A DNA stretch of 64,000 bases from NCBI GenBank assembly GCA_015058955.1, contig SVBJ01000002.1, positions 1-64,000 of the forward strand, in the 5' to 3' direction. Each line of letters opens with the position of its first letter. The stretch's first letter is position 1. Position numbers and translations under genes: made by a program. The notes under the pieces were generated by a model. The model saw only the letters and a list, made by a program, of their open reading frames with translations. It had not been told where the DNA came from and did no database searches. This document shows, piece after piece, positions 8,432-16,189 of this stretch. The stretch is from Erysipelotrichaceae bacterium (GTDB lineage Bacteria; Bacillota_I; Bacilli_A; Erysipelotrichales; Erysipelotrichaceae).

Positions 8432-10597
8432 TTACTTTACCTTGACTTCCTGAGTCAGTTTTTCACTTTCTTCATACTTCTTGAAGAACAGCATGTAGAT
8501 CATGAAGGCAAGAATGAGCAGAGCAGCGATCAGACCTAATACATGGACCTGACCCTTGATTGCTGAAGCGATCTGATAATAGATCAGAGCAACAGCATAG
8601 GCAAATACGGTCATGTATCCAATTGCGAAAGCAGTCCACTTGGCGTTGTTCATTTCTCTCTTGATGGCACCCATGGCTGCGAAGCAAGGAGCGCACAGCA
8701 GGTTGAACAGCATGAATGCATAGGCAGCAGCTGTTGAACTGTTGAAGAATACATCAAGTACACCGGCAATGTTTTCGCCTTCTTCAACCAGATCAGGTAA
8801 GTCTTCCATGCTGATGAGAGTACCGATGGTACCAACAACATCTTCCTTGGCAACCAGACCTAATATTGTTGCGACTGTAGCCTGCCATGTACCGAAACCT
8901 AAAGGCTTGAAGATCCAGGCAAACAGATTACCGATGTTTTCCAGAATTGAAGCACCTTCAGCATCTTCGCCAAGATAATGCAGTCCGCCTTCAAATGACA
9001 GTGAATTGAGTACCCAGATGACGATTGATGATAAAACGATGACACTTCCGGCTCTCTTAATGAAACTCCAGCCGCGTTCCCATGTTCCTCTTAATACGTT
9101 TGTAAGAGAAGGTACATGATATGGAGGTAATTCCATAACAAATGGAGCAGGGTCACCGGCAAACATCTTGGTCTTCTTAAGCATGATACCGGAGATAATA
9201 ATAGATGCTACACCTACAAAATATGCTGATGCTGCTACCCAGGCTCCGCCACCGAATACGGCATTGGCAATTAAGCCGATAATAGGAAGCTTGGCTCCGC
9301 ATGGAATGAAGCATGTTGTCATGATCGTCATACGGCGGTCACGTTCGTTTTCAATTGTTCTGGTAGCCATGACACCCGGAACGCCGCATCCTGATCCGAT
9401 CAGCATAGGTATGAAGCTCTTTCCGGATAAGCCGAACTTACGGAAGACACGGTCCATGATGAAGGCAACACGTGCCATGTAACCGACATCTTCCAGAATG
9501 CACAGCATTAAGAACAGAACGATCATCTGCGGTACGAAGCCTAATACGGCACCGACACCATGAACGATACCATCAGCTACCAGTGAAACGATCCATTCAG
9601 AAACGCCCCAGCTTTCCAGTAAGGCAGCGACACCGCCTTCCATCCATTCACCGGCAAAGACGTCATTGGTCCAGTCTGTTAAGAATGATCCAAACGGACC
9701 CATGGCCAGCCAGTAGACACCGAACATGATCAGGGCAAAGATAGGTAAACCGAGAATACGGTTGGTAACGATCTTATCGATCCTGTCGGATGTGGTCAGC
9801 TGACCGATACCGACTTTCTTATATACGCCCTTTAACATTTCGCCAATGTATACATATCTTTCATTGGTAATGATGCTTTCAGCGTCATCATCCATTTCCT
9901 CTTCACAGGCGGTGATGTCCTTTTCGATATGTCTGACGGTTTCAGGTTTCAGATTCAGCTGAGCTCTGACCTTTTCGTCTCTTTCAAACAACTTGATGGC
10001 ATACCATCTCTGCTGTTCTTCCGGAAGATCGTGTACAGTGATTTCTTCAATGTGTGCCAATGCATGTTCTACCGGACCGCTGAACGTGTGCATTGGAATC
10101 GTCTTTGTTTCCCTGGCAGCCTTGACTGCTGCTTCAGCAGCCTGCTGTATGTTAGTGCCCTTTAAGGCTGAAATTGAAACGATTCTGCATCCAAGCTGTC
10201 TGGACAGTTCTTCTACGTTAATGAAGTCGCCTTTCTTTTCGATCAGGTCGATCATGTTAAGAGCGATGACAACCGGAATCCCAAGTTCTGTTAACTGTGT
10301 TGTAAGATACAGGTTTCTTTCCAGGTTGGTTCCATCGACGATGTTCAGAATGGCGTCAGGTCTCTCTGTAATCAGATAGTTTCTGGCTACCACTTCTTCC
10401 AGTGTATATGGAGACAGTGAATAAATACCAGGCAGGTCTGTGATGGTTACATCATCAAAGCCTTTCAGTTTTCCTTCTTTTTTCTCTACTGTAACACCTG
10501 GCCAGTTTCCGACAAACTGATTTGAGCCTGTTAAGGCATTAAACAGCGTTGTCTTACCACTGTTAGGGTTACCCGCTAAAGCAATCTTTATTCCCAT
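8432..10597 (-). CDS. feoB: Ferrous iron transporter B
   Basis: FeoB is the inner-membrane Fe(II) permease. The 721-residue protein has an N-terminal G domain with Walker A GNPNSGKTT, switch region DLPG and NMID base-recognition motif. A helical linker domain follows, then a polytopic C-terminal membrane region with the GSGCGVPG and CGAKLP gating blocks. I place the start at 10597 rather than the longer in-frame start at 10627, because GAGGAG lies at correct distance and the protein then begins MGIKIALAGN as in other FeoBs. It follows feoA by 1 bp. Confidence 0.95.
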   Translation of the reverse strand: MGIKIALAGNPNSGKTTLFNALTGSNQFVGNWPGVTVEKKEGKLKGFDDVTITDLPGIYSLSPYTLEEVVARNYLITERPDAILNIVDGTNLERNLYLTTQLTELGIPVVIALNMIDLIEKKGDFINVEELSRQLGCRIVSISALKGTNIQQAAEAAVKAARETKTIPMHTFSGPVEHALAHIEEITVHDLPEEQQRWYAIKLFERDEKVRAQLNLKPETVRHIEKDITACEEEMDDDAESIITNERYVYIGEMLKGVYKKVGIGQLTTSDRIDKIVTNRILGLPIFALIMFGVYWLAMGPFGSFLTDWTNDVFAGEWMEGGVAALLESWGVSEWIVSLVADGIVHGVGAVLGFVPQMIVLFLMLCILEDVGYMARVAFIMDRVFRKFGLSGKSFIPMLIGSGCGVPGVMATRTIENERDRRMTIMTTCFIPCGAKLPIIGLIANAVFGGGAWVAASAYFVGVASIIISGIMLKKTKMFAGDPAPFVMELPPYHVPSLTNVLRGTWERGWSFIKRAGSVIVLSSIVIWVLNSLSFEGGLHYLGEDAEGASILENIGNLFAWIFKPLGFGTWQATVATILGLVAKEDVVGTIGTLISMEDLPDLVEEGENIAGVLDVFFNSSTAAAYAFMLFNLLCAPCFAAMGAIKREMNNAKWTAFAIGYMTVFAYAVALIYYQIASAIKGQVHVLGLIAALLILAFMIYMLFFKKYEESEKLTQEVKVK

Positions 10598-10598
10598 G

Positions 10599-10841
10599 TT
10601 AATTCTCCTCTTCTTCCTTGATTTCAATCATCTCTGCATCTGCCTTACGAATTGATAATTCATAATTGCGTACTGTTACTTCAATAGGGTCTCCCAATGG
10701 AGCAACCTTACGTACATAGATTTCAACATTTTTGGTAACGCCCATGTCCATGATTCTGCGCTTGATGGCGCCTTCGCCATGAACCTTCTTAACTGTTACT
10801 GTTGAACCGATTAAGGCATCTCTTAGTGTTTTCATTTCCAT
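10599..10841 (-). CDS. feoA: FeoA-family SH3-like protein (second copy)
   Basis: An 80-residue FeoA-domain protein. The pattern VHGEGAIKRRIMDMG, followed by PLGDPIEVTVRNYELSIRKADAEMI, is the family signature. FeoA proteins are small cytoplasmic SH3-like partners that modulate FeoB. This is the second of two tandem feoA genes, 9 bp after the first, with a GGAGG site, and it abuts feoB. The two FeoAs differ in sequence, which suggests separate roles and argues against a recent duplication. Confidence 0.93.
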   Translation of the reverse strand: MEMKTLRDALIGSTVTVKKVHGEGAIKRRIMDMGVTKNVEIYVRKVAPLGDPIEVTVRNYELSIRKADAEMIEIKEEEEN

Positions 10842-10850
10842 CCCTCCTGA

Positions 10851-11063
10851 CTAGATCATGATTTTCTGTGCCATCTCTTTACTGACGGCAACTCTTGTTT
10901 CCTTTATGTTAACGATGAGATTACCGGCAATTTCATTAATTACCGTTATTTCCGCACCGCTGACAAATCCCATTGTTTCCAGATGTGATTTAACCTCAGG
11001 CTTACCGGTGATTTTCTTGATCACGTTTACTTCCCCGGCCTGAGCAAGTGCCAATGGCATCAT
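10851..11063 (-). CDS. feoA: FeoA-family SH3-like protein (first copy)
   Basis: A 70-residue FeoA-domain protein with the signature KSHLETMGFVSGAEITVINE followed by GNLIVNIKETRVAVSKEMA. It is the first gene of the feo operon. The start at 11063 has AGGAGG 8 nt upstream. The promoter and two candidate repressor sites lie immediately upstream, so iron-dependent repression by the divergent DtxR-type gene is likely. Confidence 0.93.
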   Translation of the reverse strand: MMPLALAQAGEVNVIKKITGKPEVKSHLETMGFVSGAEITVINEIAGNLIVNIKETRVAVSKEMAQKIMI

Positions 11064-11082
11064 GTTCTTTGCCTCCTTTATG

Positions 11083-11098
11083 GTTAGCGCCCGCTAAC
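11083..11098. promoter_or_regulatory. Candidate DtxR-type operator 1
   Basis: The perfect inverted repeat GTTAGCGCCCGCTAAC has 6-bp arms plus G/C extension and a 4-nt core. It lies just downstream of the inferred transcription start of the feo operon. A second copy of the same architecture sits at 11128-11143. Binding by the adjacent regulator is inferred. Confidence 0.7.
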
Positions 11099-11106
11099 TG
11101 ATTATC

Positions 11107-11135
11107 ATTTTAAACCCACTTAAATTAGTTAGCAA
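11107..11135 (-). promoter_or_regulatory. Promoter of the feo operon
   Basis: On the - strand, TTGCTA (11130-11135) and TAAAAT (11107-11112) are separated by 17 bp. The -35 box lies inside operator 2, and operator 1 falls just downstream of the inferred start point. This is a good geometry for repression. Confidence 0.65.
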
Positions 11136-11143
11136 TAGGTAAC
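11128..11143. promoter_or_regulatory. Candidate DtxR-type operator 2
   Basis: GTTAGCAATAGGTAAC has the same half-site and 4-nt core spacing as operator 1, with one mismatch between arms. It overlaps the -35 box of the feo promoter and lies between the divergent feo and regulator genes. Confidence 0.65.
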
Positions 11144-11209
11144 CTAGAATTTTCCCCAAATATTATTTAATAATGTATAATAGATATATATTTACAGGGG
11201 TGATTTATA

Positions 11210-11572
11210 ATGAGACTTCAGGAATCCGGCGAAATGTATCTTGAAACCATACTGATCCTTTCTCAGAAAAAGGATCATGTCAGAGCCATAGACATCTGCG
11301 AGAAAATGAACTATTCCAAACCTTCCGTTTCCCGTGCACTAAAGATATTAAGAGAAAACAGCTATATCAATGTAGACAAGAACAGCTACATCACTCTGAC
11401 CAGGACCGGACAGGAGATAGCTGAAAAGATTTACGAAAGACATCAGGTGTTAAGCGAAGTGCTGATCAACATCGGCGTAGACCCGGAAATAGCCATCGAG
11501 GATGCATGCCGCATGGAACACGTCATTTCGGACACCAGCTTTGAAGCAATCAAAAGATCCATTAACAAATAA
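11210..11572 (+). CDS. DtxR/IdeR-family iron-dependent repressor lacking the SH3 domain
   Basis: A 120-residue regulator with an N-terminal winged helix-turn-helix (residues 1-65) and the dimerisation/metal domain, but no C-terminal SH3-like domain. Metal ligands match the iron-sensing DtxR type: Met9 in GEMYLE, His78, and Cys100, Glu103 and His104 in ACRMEHVIS. MntR-type manganese sensors usually have Asp at the first of these positions. The gene is divergent from feoA-feoA-feoB and shares the intergenic region with two operators, so it should repress ferrous iron uptake when Fe(II) is plentiful. A TATAAT at 11176-11181 is its likely -10. Confidence 0.9.
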   Translation: MRLQESGEMYLETILILSQKKDHVRAIDICEKMNYSKPSVSRALKILRENSYINVDKNSYITLTRTGQEIAEKIYERHQVLSEVLINIGVDPEIAIEDACRMEHVISDTSFEAIKRSINK

Positions 11573-11577
11573 AAAAA

Positions 11578-11616
11578 CGGGTTGTTCACATCAGGTGATC
11601 AACTCGCTTTTTTCTT
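11578..11616. terminator. Bidirectional terminator between the DtxR gene and the 144-residue gene
   Basis: A 12-bp stem (CGGGTTGTTCAC pairing with GTGATCAACTCG, with G-U pairing and one mismatch) has A7 before it and a T-rich tail after it. It separates two convergent genes. Confidence 0.7.
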
Positions 11617-11629
11617 TTTCCGTTAACAA

Positions 11630-12064
11630 TTACTTTCTGACAATGGCGTATACTGCTTCATTCTCATATCTGGCAACAAGTCTGTAATCCTCATCAAGAC
11701 CAAGTAATTTCATCATGCCTCTGACAAGAGCGACGCTGTTGTCAAAGTCCTTCTCTTTTACTAATGCTGAGAAACCGGCACCGGCATTTCTGCCCATGAT
11801 TTCGGATTTAATACCGAAGGTATCGGTAACTCTGGCGATCCTGTTGAAAGAACCGACCAGTCCGTTATAAACGTCTCTGATATATGAATCACTGTTATCG
11901 TAATCAGTGTTAAGGATATAATTAATTGCTGCTTCATCTGTGCAGTTAGCTATTGTTTCTACAAAACGGTTTACCGTTGTACTGTTATCGAACTTTTCAA
12001 CAAGCTTAACAGTCCTTCCGGCAATTGTAACGGTATTATAATTTGATCTTAAAGTTAAACTCAT
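11630..12064 (-). CDS. Conserved-looking hypothetical protein
   Basis: A 144-residue soluble protein that I do not recognise. It has no signal peptide or membrane segment. It appears to have a mixed alpha/beta composition with an acidic, Asn-rich middle (NTDYDNSDSYIRD) and a C-terminal GLDEDYRLVARYENEAVYAIVRK segment reading as beta strands. A good AGGAGG site precedes the ATG. It is transcribed alone, convergent with the iron regulator, from the AT-rich gap at 12065-12250. No function is proposed. Confidence 0.7.
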   Translation of the reverse strand: MSLTLRSNYNTVTIAGRTVKLVEKFDNSTTVNRFVETIANCTDEAAINYILNTDYDNSDSYIRDVYNGLVGSFNRIARVTDTFGIKSEIMGRNAGAGFSALVKEKDFDNSVALVRGMMKLLGLDEDYRLVARYENEAVYAIVRK

Positions 12065-12252
12065 TTAATATTCCTCCTGTCGCTTCCCAGCGACACATCA
12101 TATTATCGCGTTTAAAAGATAAATTCAAGCCTTTTTCTGAAAATTTTTCATGAAAGTGTTTACGTTATTTTCAAAACTGACTTTTTTCTGCTTAACCGTT
12201 TTTTAAGTAATAATTCACATGGATTATGCTATTATATTTACGAGGTAACTAC

Positions 12253-13020
12253 ATGAGGATTTTTTTTATCAGACACGGTGAACCGGATTACGCTAACGAC
12301 TGTCTTACCGAAAAGGGAGTAAGAGAAACCGAACTTCTTGGTGAATATCTTAAGAATTATGACCTGGGAAAAGTCTGCGTTTCCCCTTTGGGCCGTGCCA
12401 GACAGACCGCGGAAATCGCTGCAGGACAGTACGGTTATGAACTGACAACAGCCTGGTGGCTGGAAGAAATACTCAAGATCGTGGACATGACCATGTTCCC
12501 GGAACTGGAATATGCCTACAGAAATTCCCGGCTGGAGAGCCCGGGTCAGTATTTCATTCCCTGGGACATCATGCCCGGCTACCTTAATCAGCATCACGAA
12601 TACATGGATCCGATCGACTGGCGTCAGACAGCGATAGCCAAAGCCGGTAATCTGGCGGAAATATATGACAGGCGCACTGCTGCCATGGATGCCTTTCTGG
12701 CTGAACACGGATATGTACGCAACGATTACCTGTACTCTACAGAACAGGGCAATCATGATACTCTGACCTTCTTCTGTCATTTCGGCATCAGCAGTCTGCT
12801 GATATCGCATCTGATCAACGTTTCGCCATTTGCCTTATGGCACGGTTTCTCCGTAAACACTTCCGCCATTACTGAAATAATGACCGAGGAAAGAGAAAAA
12901 GGCGTGGTAAGCTTCCGCATCAACCGCATGGGAGACATTTCCCACTTGGCCAATACCGGTGAAAAGCCATCCTTTAACGCCCGCTTCTGTGAAGTATTCG
13001 AGGACAACACCAGACATTAA
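12253..13020 (+). CDS. Histidine phosphatase superfamily protein
   Basis: A 255-residue protein beginning with the phosphohistidine motif FIRHGEPDY. It also has GRARQTAE (second conserved Arg) and a late catalytic His in CHFGI. This is the phosphoglycerate mutase-like phosphatase fold. The substrate is unknown. I start it at 12253, where GAGG stands at correct spacing and the catalytic His falls near residue 7. The longer in-frame start at 12226 has no ribosome binding site. The next gene begins 1 bp after its stop. Confidence 0.87.
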   Translation: MRIFFIRHGEPDYANDCLTEKGVRETELLGEYLKNYDLGKVCVSPLGRARQTAEIAAGQYGYELTTAWWLEEILKIVDMTMFPELEYAYRNSRLESPGQYFIPWDIMPGYLNQHHEYMDPIDWRQTAIAKAGNLAEIYDRRTAAMDAFLAEHGYVRNDYLYSTEQGNHDTLTFFCHFGISSLLISHLINVSPFALWHGFSVNTSAITEIMTEEREKGVVSFRINRMGDISHLANTGEKPSFNARFCEVFEDNTRH

Positions 13021-13021
13021 C

Positions 13022-13561
13022 ATGAAACAGCTATATATATTATTAATGAGTTCCCGCAGCATACCGGATACGGTGATTCGCAGCATAACCGGATACAAGT
13101 ACGGGCACTCTGCCCTTTCTCTTACCAGAGACTGCAAGATCCTGTACAGTTTTGGGCGCCGTACAGTTCGTAACATTTTCAACGGAGGCTTCACCATTGA
13201 ACGGCAGGATGGCCTTTTCTATACATTCTTTAACGAAACCGTCTGTACGATCTATGAACTTGATGTTACTGATGAACAGTACCTGAAGCTTCATGCCGTT
13301 CTCGATCAGATGGCTTACCGCATGAATACCTATAATTACGATTTTCTGGGCATTGTCCTGCGTTATTTCCATCTGCCAGTTTCCTTCAAAAAGAAATATG
13401 TCTGCAGCTCCTTCATAGCCCGTCTGTTAACTATTACCGGCATACATGAATTTGACAAACCGGACTACTATGTCAAGCCCGCAGATCTGCGGCTGATTCC
13501 CGGATTAAGGGAGATATACACCGGTAAGTACTGTGACTATTCACCGGAAACTGCTTCCTGA
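13022..13561 (+). CDS. Putative permuted papain-like (NlpC/P60-related) cysteine hydrolase
   Basis: A 179-residue protein. The order of candidate catalytic residues is permuted: His in YGHSALSL (about residue 28) comes before Cys in CSSFIARLL (about residue 130). This is the arrangement of YiiX/LRAT-like hydrolases. It has no signal peptide, so it is probably cytoplasmic or membrane-peripheral. It starts at 13022, 1 bp after the phosphatase stop, which argues for an operon. The assignment rests on motif order only. Confidence 0.65.
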   Translation: MKQLYILLMSSRSIPDTVIRSITGYKYGHSALSLTRDCKILYSFGRRTVRNIFNGGFTIERQDGLFYTFFNETVCTIYELDVTDEQYLKLHAVLDQMAYRMNTYNYDFLGIVLRYFHLPVSFKKKYVCSSFIARLLTITGIHEFDKPDYYVKPADLRLIPGLREIYTGKYCDYSPETAS

Positions 13562-13577
13562 CAGTTTCCTTTTTTTA
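13546..13577 (+). terminator. Terminator formed with the last codons of the papain-like gene
   Basis: The stem GGAAACTG/CAGTTTCC encloses the stop codon and is followed by TTTTTTT. One arm lies inside the coding sequence. Confidence 0.8.
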
Positions 13578-13614
13578 CCTTCTGTTTTAGGATATAATAT
13601 CAATGGTGAGATTT

Positions 13615-14247
13615 ATGGAAAAAGGGTTGTTTATAACATTTGAAGGCTGTGAAGGATCCGGAAAGACCACAGTCAGTAAATATCTTTATAACCGTCTGAA
13701 AGAAGAAGGCTATGATGTCATCTATTCCCGTGAACCGGGCGGTGTTGACATTGCCGAACAGATCAGGGCAGTCATTCTCAACGTCAGAAATACTGCCATG
13801 GATCCGCGTACGGAAGCATTGTTATATGCTGCCAGCCGCCGTCAGCATCTGGCGGAAATAGTTCTGCCGGCTTTAAAGGCCGGGAAGATCGTGCTGTGCG
13901 ACCGCTTTGTGGACAGCTCTCTGGTCTATCAGGGTTATGCCCGCGGCATCGGCATTGACAAAGTCTGGGAACTGAACCAGTTTGCCATTGATGACTGCAT
14001 GCCGGATCTTACTCTGTATTATGACGTTGACGTGGAAACCGGTCTCTCCCGTGTCAGAAGCCGCGGTGAAATGAACCGTCTGGACAGCGAGAACGTGGAA
14101 TTCCACAAGTCTGTCCGCAAGGCCTATCAGATGATCGCTGAAAAGTACCCTGAAAGAATCGTAACCATTGACTCCAACAGACCGTTACGGGAAGTTGAAG
14201 AGGAATCCTATACCCTGCTGAAAAAAAGAATTAACCGCTATGAATAA
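13615..14247 (+). CDS. tmk: Thymidylate kinase
   Basis: This enzyme phosphorylates dTMP to dTDP for DNA synthesis. The 210-residue form starting at 13615 begins [11 protein letters not shown] as in the family. A longer start at 13603 would put the start codon nearly on a TATAAT element at 13591. Walker A is EGSGKTT, the DR(F/Y) motif is DRFVDSS with QGYARG, and the lid follows. It is the first gene of a tight tmk-holB-ricT operon. It is transcribed toward the origin, so it is head-on to replication. Confidence 0.96.
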   Translation: MEKGLFITFEGCEGSGKTTVSKYLYNRLKEEGYDVIYSREPGGVDIAEQIRAVILNVRNTAMDPRTEALLYAASRRQHLAEIVLPALKAGKIVLCDRFVDSSLVYQGYARGIGIDKVWELNQFAIDDCMPDLTLYYDVDVETGLSRVRSRGEMNRLDSENVEFHKSVRKAYQMIAEKYPERIVTIDSNRPLREVEEESYTLLKKRINRYE

Positions 14248-15235
14248 AACCGAACTGCAGAGCTTACAGCCAGTTGTTTATCAGACCCTGCACAATGCTC
14301 TTAAAAATGATTCTCTGTCGCATTGTTATTTGTTTGTGGGTCCGACCGGCACATCCAAGTTTGAAACAGCGGTCTTGCTGGCGCAGAGTCTGATCTGCCC
14401 GGAAACCGAAGATGGCTGGGCCTGTCAGCAGTGCATCCAGTGCATCCGCATTGAAGAGAACAACTACGCTGACTACATTCTGATTGATGGGTCAAAGGAG
14501 TCCATCAAGGGTGAGCGGATCATGAATCTGCAGTATCAGTTTGCTCAGACTGCTCTGGAAAAAGCCGGCAGGAAGATCTTTATCATCAACAGCTGTGAAA
14601 ACATGACCTTAAAGGCTGCCAACAGTCTGCTAAAGTTCATTGAAGAACCTTCTGCCAATCTGACCGGGATATTCATTACCACTTCCCTGGACAATGTTCT
14701 TCCAACTATTGCCTCCAGGTGTCAGGTCATCAACTTCAAACCTCTCAGCAAGGAAGTCTATTTCAGAAAAGCCAGGGACAGCGGACTTGATGAACTGAAT
14801 GCGCATATAGTATCACAGCTGGTCAATTCTCCGGCTGAAATCGTCTCTCTGAAGGAGAACGAAACCTATCAGAGCGCACTGTATCACTTCATTGAATTCA
14901 TGTTTGAATATCTCAAGAGTCCGGAAAACGGTGTCATTTATCTTCAGGAATACGGGTTCAGGGAAGCTATCAAGGAGAACGAACGCCGTAAGGACCGCGA
15001 TACTTTTGGTTATTTTCTTGACATAGCTGACATTTTCGTTAATGATTACTTCAGCGGACATCAACCAGATGATGAAAGCTGGTCTTCTCTGCTGAAAACC
15101 GCAGCAGATAAAAACTTTGATTTTACTTCTTTCCTTCAGACCATCTCCGAAACCAGAGATGCTCTGAACAGATCCGCCAATATCGGTCTGCTTACAGACC
15201 AGATGCTATATAAAATGATGGGAGGTACTTCATGA
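14240..15235 (+). CDS. holB: DNA polymerase III delta' subunit
   Basis: HolB is a clamp-loader subunit of the replisome. The 331-residue protein has a RecA-like AAA+ domain with a degenerate Walker A (GPTGTSKF), a four-Cys zinc module (CPE...CxxCxxC, near residues 53-71), and the SRC motif in ASRCQVI. It overlaps tmk by 8 bp. In Bacillus the gene for the c-di-AMP receptor DarA and yaaR lie between tmk and holB. Here both are absent and darA is at 29525. Confidence 0.93.
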   Translation: MNKTELQSLQPVVYQTLHNALKNDSLSHCYLFVGPTGTSKFETAVLLAQSLICPETEDGWACQQCIQCIRIEENNYADYILIDGSKESIKGERIMNLQYQFAQTALEKAGRKIFIINSCENMTLKAANSLLKFIEEPSANLTGIFITTSLDNVLPTIASRCQVINFKPLSKEVYFRKARDSGLDELNAHIVSQLVNSPAEIVSLKENETYQSALYHFIEFMFEYLKSPENGVIYLQEYGFREAIKENERRKDRDTFGYFLDIADIFVNDYFSGHQPDDESWSSLLKTAADKNFDFTSFLQTISETRDALNRSANIGLLTDQMLYKMMGGTS

Positions 15236-16113
15236 GCGAACAGGAAATCATAAATGAACAGGACTTTAAGTACGTCGTATCTATCAAATTCTCCAGCTCA
15301 AAGAAGGCATATAACTTCGGGACCAATGACGAGAGCCTGAAGTATGGTGATAAAGTAGTTGTTGAAACCGTCAGAGGAATTGAACTTGGAGAAATGATCA
15401 GTGACCTGCGTCCGTTCTCTACCTATTCTTCCAACCTGACTCTCAAGCCGATAACCAGAAAGGCAACCAGCCGTGACATTGATAACGACGCCAGAAACAA
15501 ACGGGATACCGTTGAGGCAACCAAGCAGTGTCAGAAATGCATTGACGAACTGGGACTGGAAATGTATCTGATATCCACGGAGTATACCCTGGACAGATCA
15601 AAGATCATTTTCTCCTATGTCGCTGATGACAGAGTTGACTTCCGTGAACTGTTAAAGAAGCTGGCTGCCATTTTCAAGTGCCGCATTGAACTGCGTCAGA
15701 TCGGGGCCAGAGACAAGGCCAAGATCATCGGCGGTCTGGGAACCTGCGGCATGGAAACCTGCTGCTCCCGTTTCCTGGATGATTTTGATATCGTATCCAT
15801 CAACATGGCCAAGAATCAGCTGCTGGCACTTAATACTCAGAAACTTTCCGGTCAGTGCGGAAAGCTGATGTGCTGCCTGAAATACGAAGACGAAAACTAC
15901 AAGTGCATGCGTAAGGGTCTGCCGAAGCTGAACGCATCCGTGGAATACCAGGGGCAGAGATACCGCATTACCAGCATGAACCTGCTGAATCAGACCGTTC
16001 ACATTGCCAACCGTGAAAACGCCGTTGACATGACTCTGGCAGAGCTGAAGGCGCATCTGCATATTGAAGATGCACCAGACAACAGCGAGCGGGCTGAGGA
16101 AACTGAAGATTAA
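15232..16113 (+). CDS. ricT: RicT/YaaT PSP1-domain protein of the Y-complex
   Basis: A 293-residue protein with the PSP1 C-terminal domain. Its cysteines in GTCGMETCCSRF and GQCGKLMCCLKYE are the RicT signature for Fe-S cluster binding. In Bacillus, RicT with RicA and RicF steers RNase Y processing and affects development. RicA and RicF are not in this window. The gene overlaps holB by 4 bp, with GGGAGG before the start, keeping the conserved holB-ricT order. The acidic C-terminal tail is typical. Confidence 0.94.
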   Translation: MSEQEIINEQDFKYVVSIKFSSSKKAYNFGTNDESLKYGDKVVVETVRGIELGEMISDLRPFSTYSSNLTLKPITRKATSRDIDNDARNKRDTVEATKQCQKCIDELGLEMYLISTEYTLDRSKIIFSYVADDRVDFRELLKKLAAIFKCRIELRQIGARDKAKIIGGLGTCGMETCCSRFLDDFDIVSINMAKNQLLALNTQKLSGQCGKLMCCLKYEDENYKCMRKGLPKLNASVEYQGQRYRITSMNLLNQTVHIANRENAVDMTLAELKAHLHIEDAPDNSERAEETED

Positions 16114-16123
16114 TTACGACTTA

Positions 16124-16158
16124 AAGAAGCGCCGGTTTACATTACCGGCTTTCTTTCT
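16124..16158 (+). terminator. Terminator after ricT
   Basis: The stem GCCGGT/ACCGGC (extended by outer A-T pairs) is followed by TTTCTTTCTT, just after the ricT stop. Confidence 0.8.
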
Positions 16159-16189
16159 TATAATTACTTAAGCGAACAAGGAGATATTT

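Noticed and set aside
11098-11112. Fur-box-like TGATTATCATTTTA
   Set aside because: Only partial similarity to the 19-bp Fur box. The two GTTAGC repeats and the adjacent DtxR-type gene explain the region better.
12238-12810. Open frame of 190 codons on the - strand
   Set aside because: Antisense to the histidine phosphatase gene, which has catalytic motifs. No ribosome binding site supports it.
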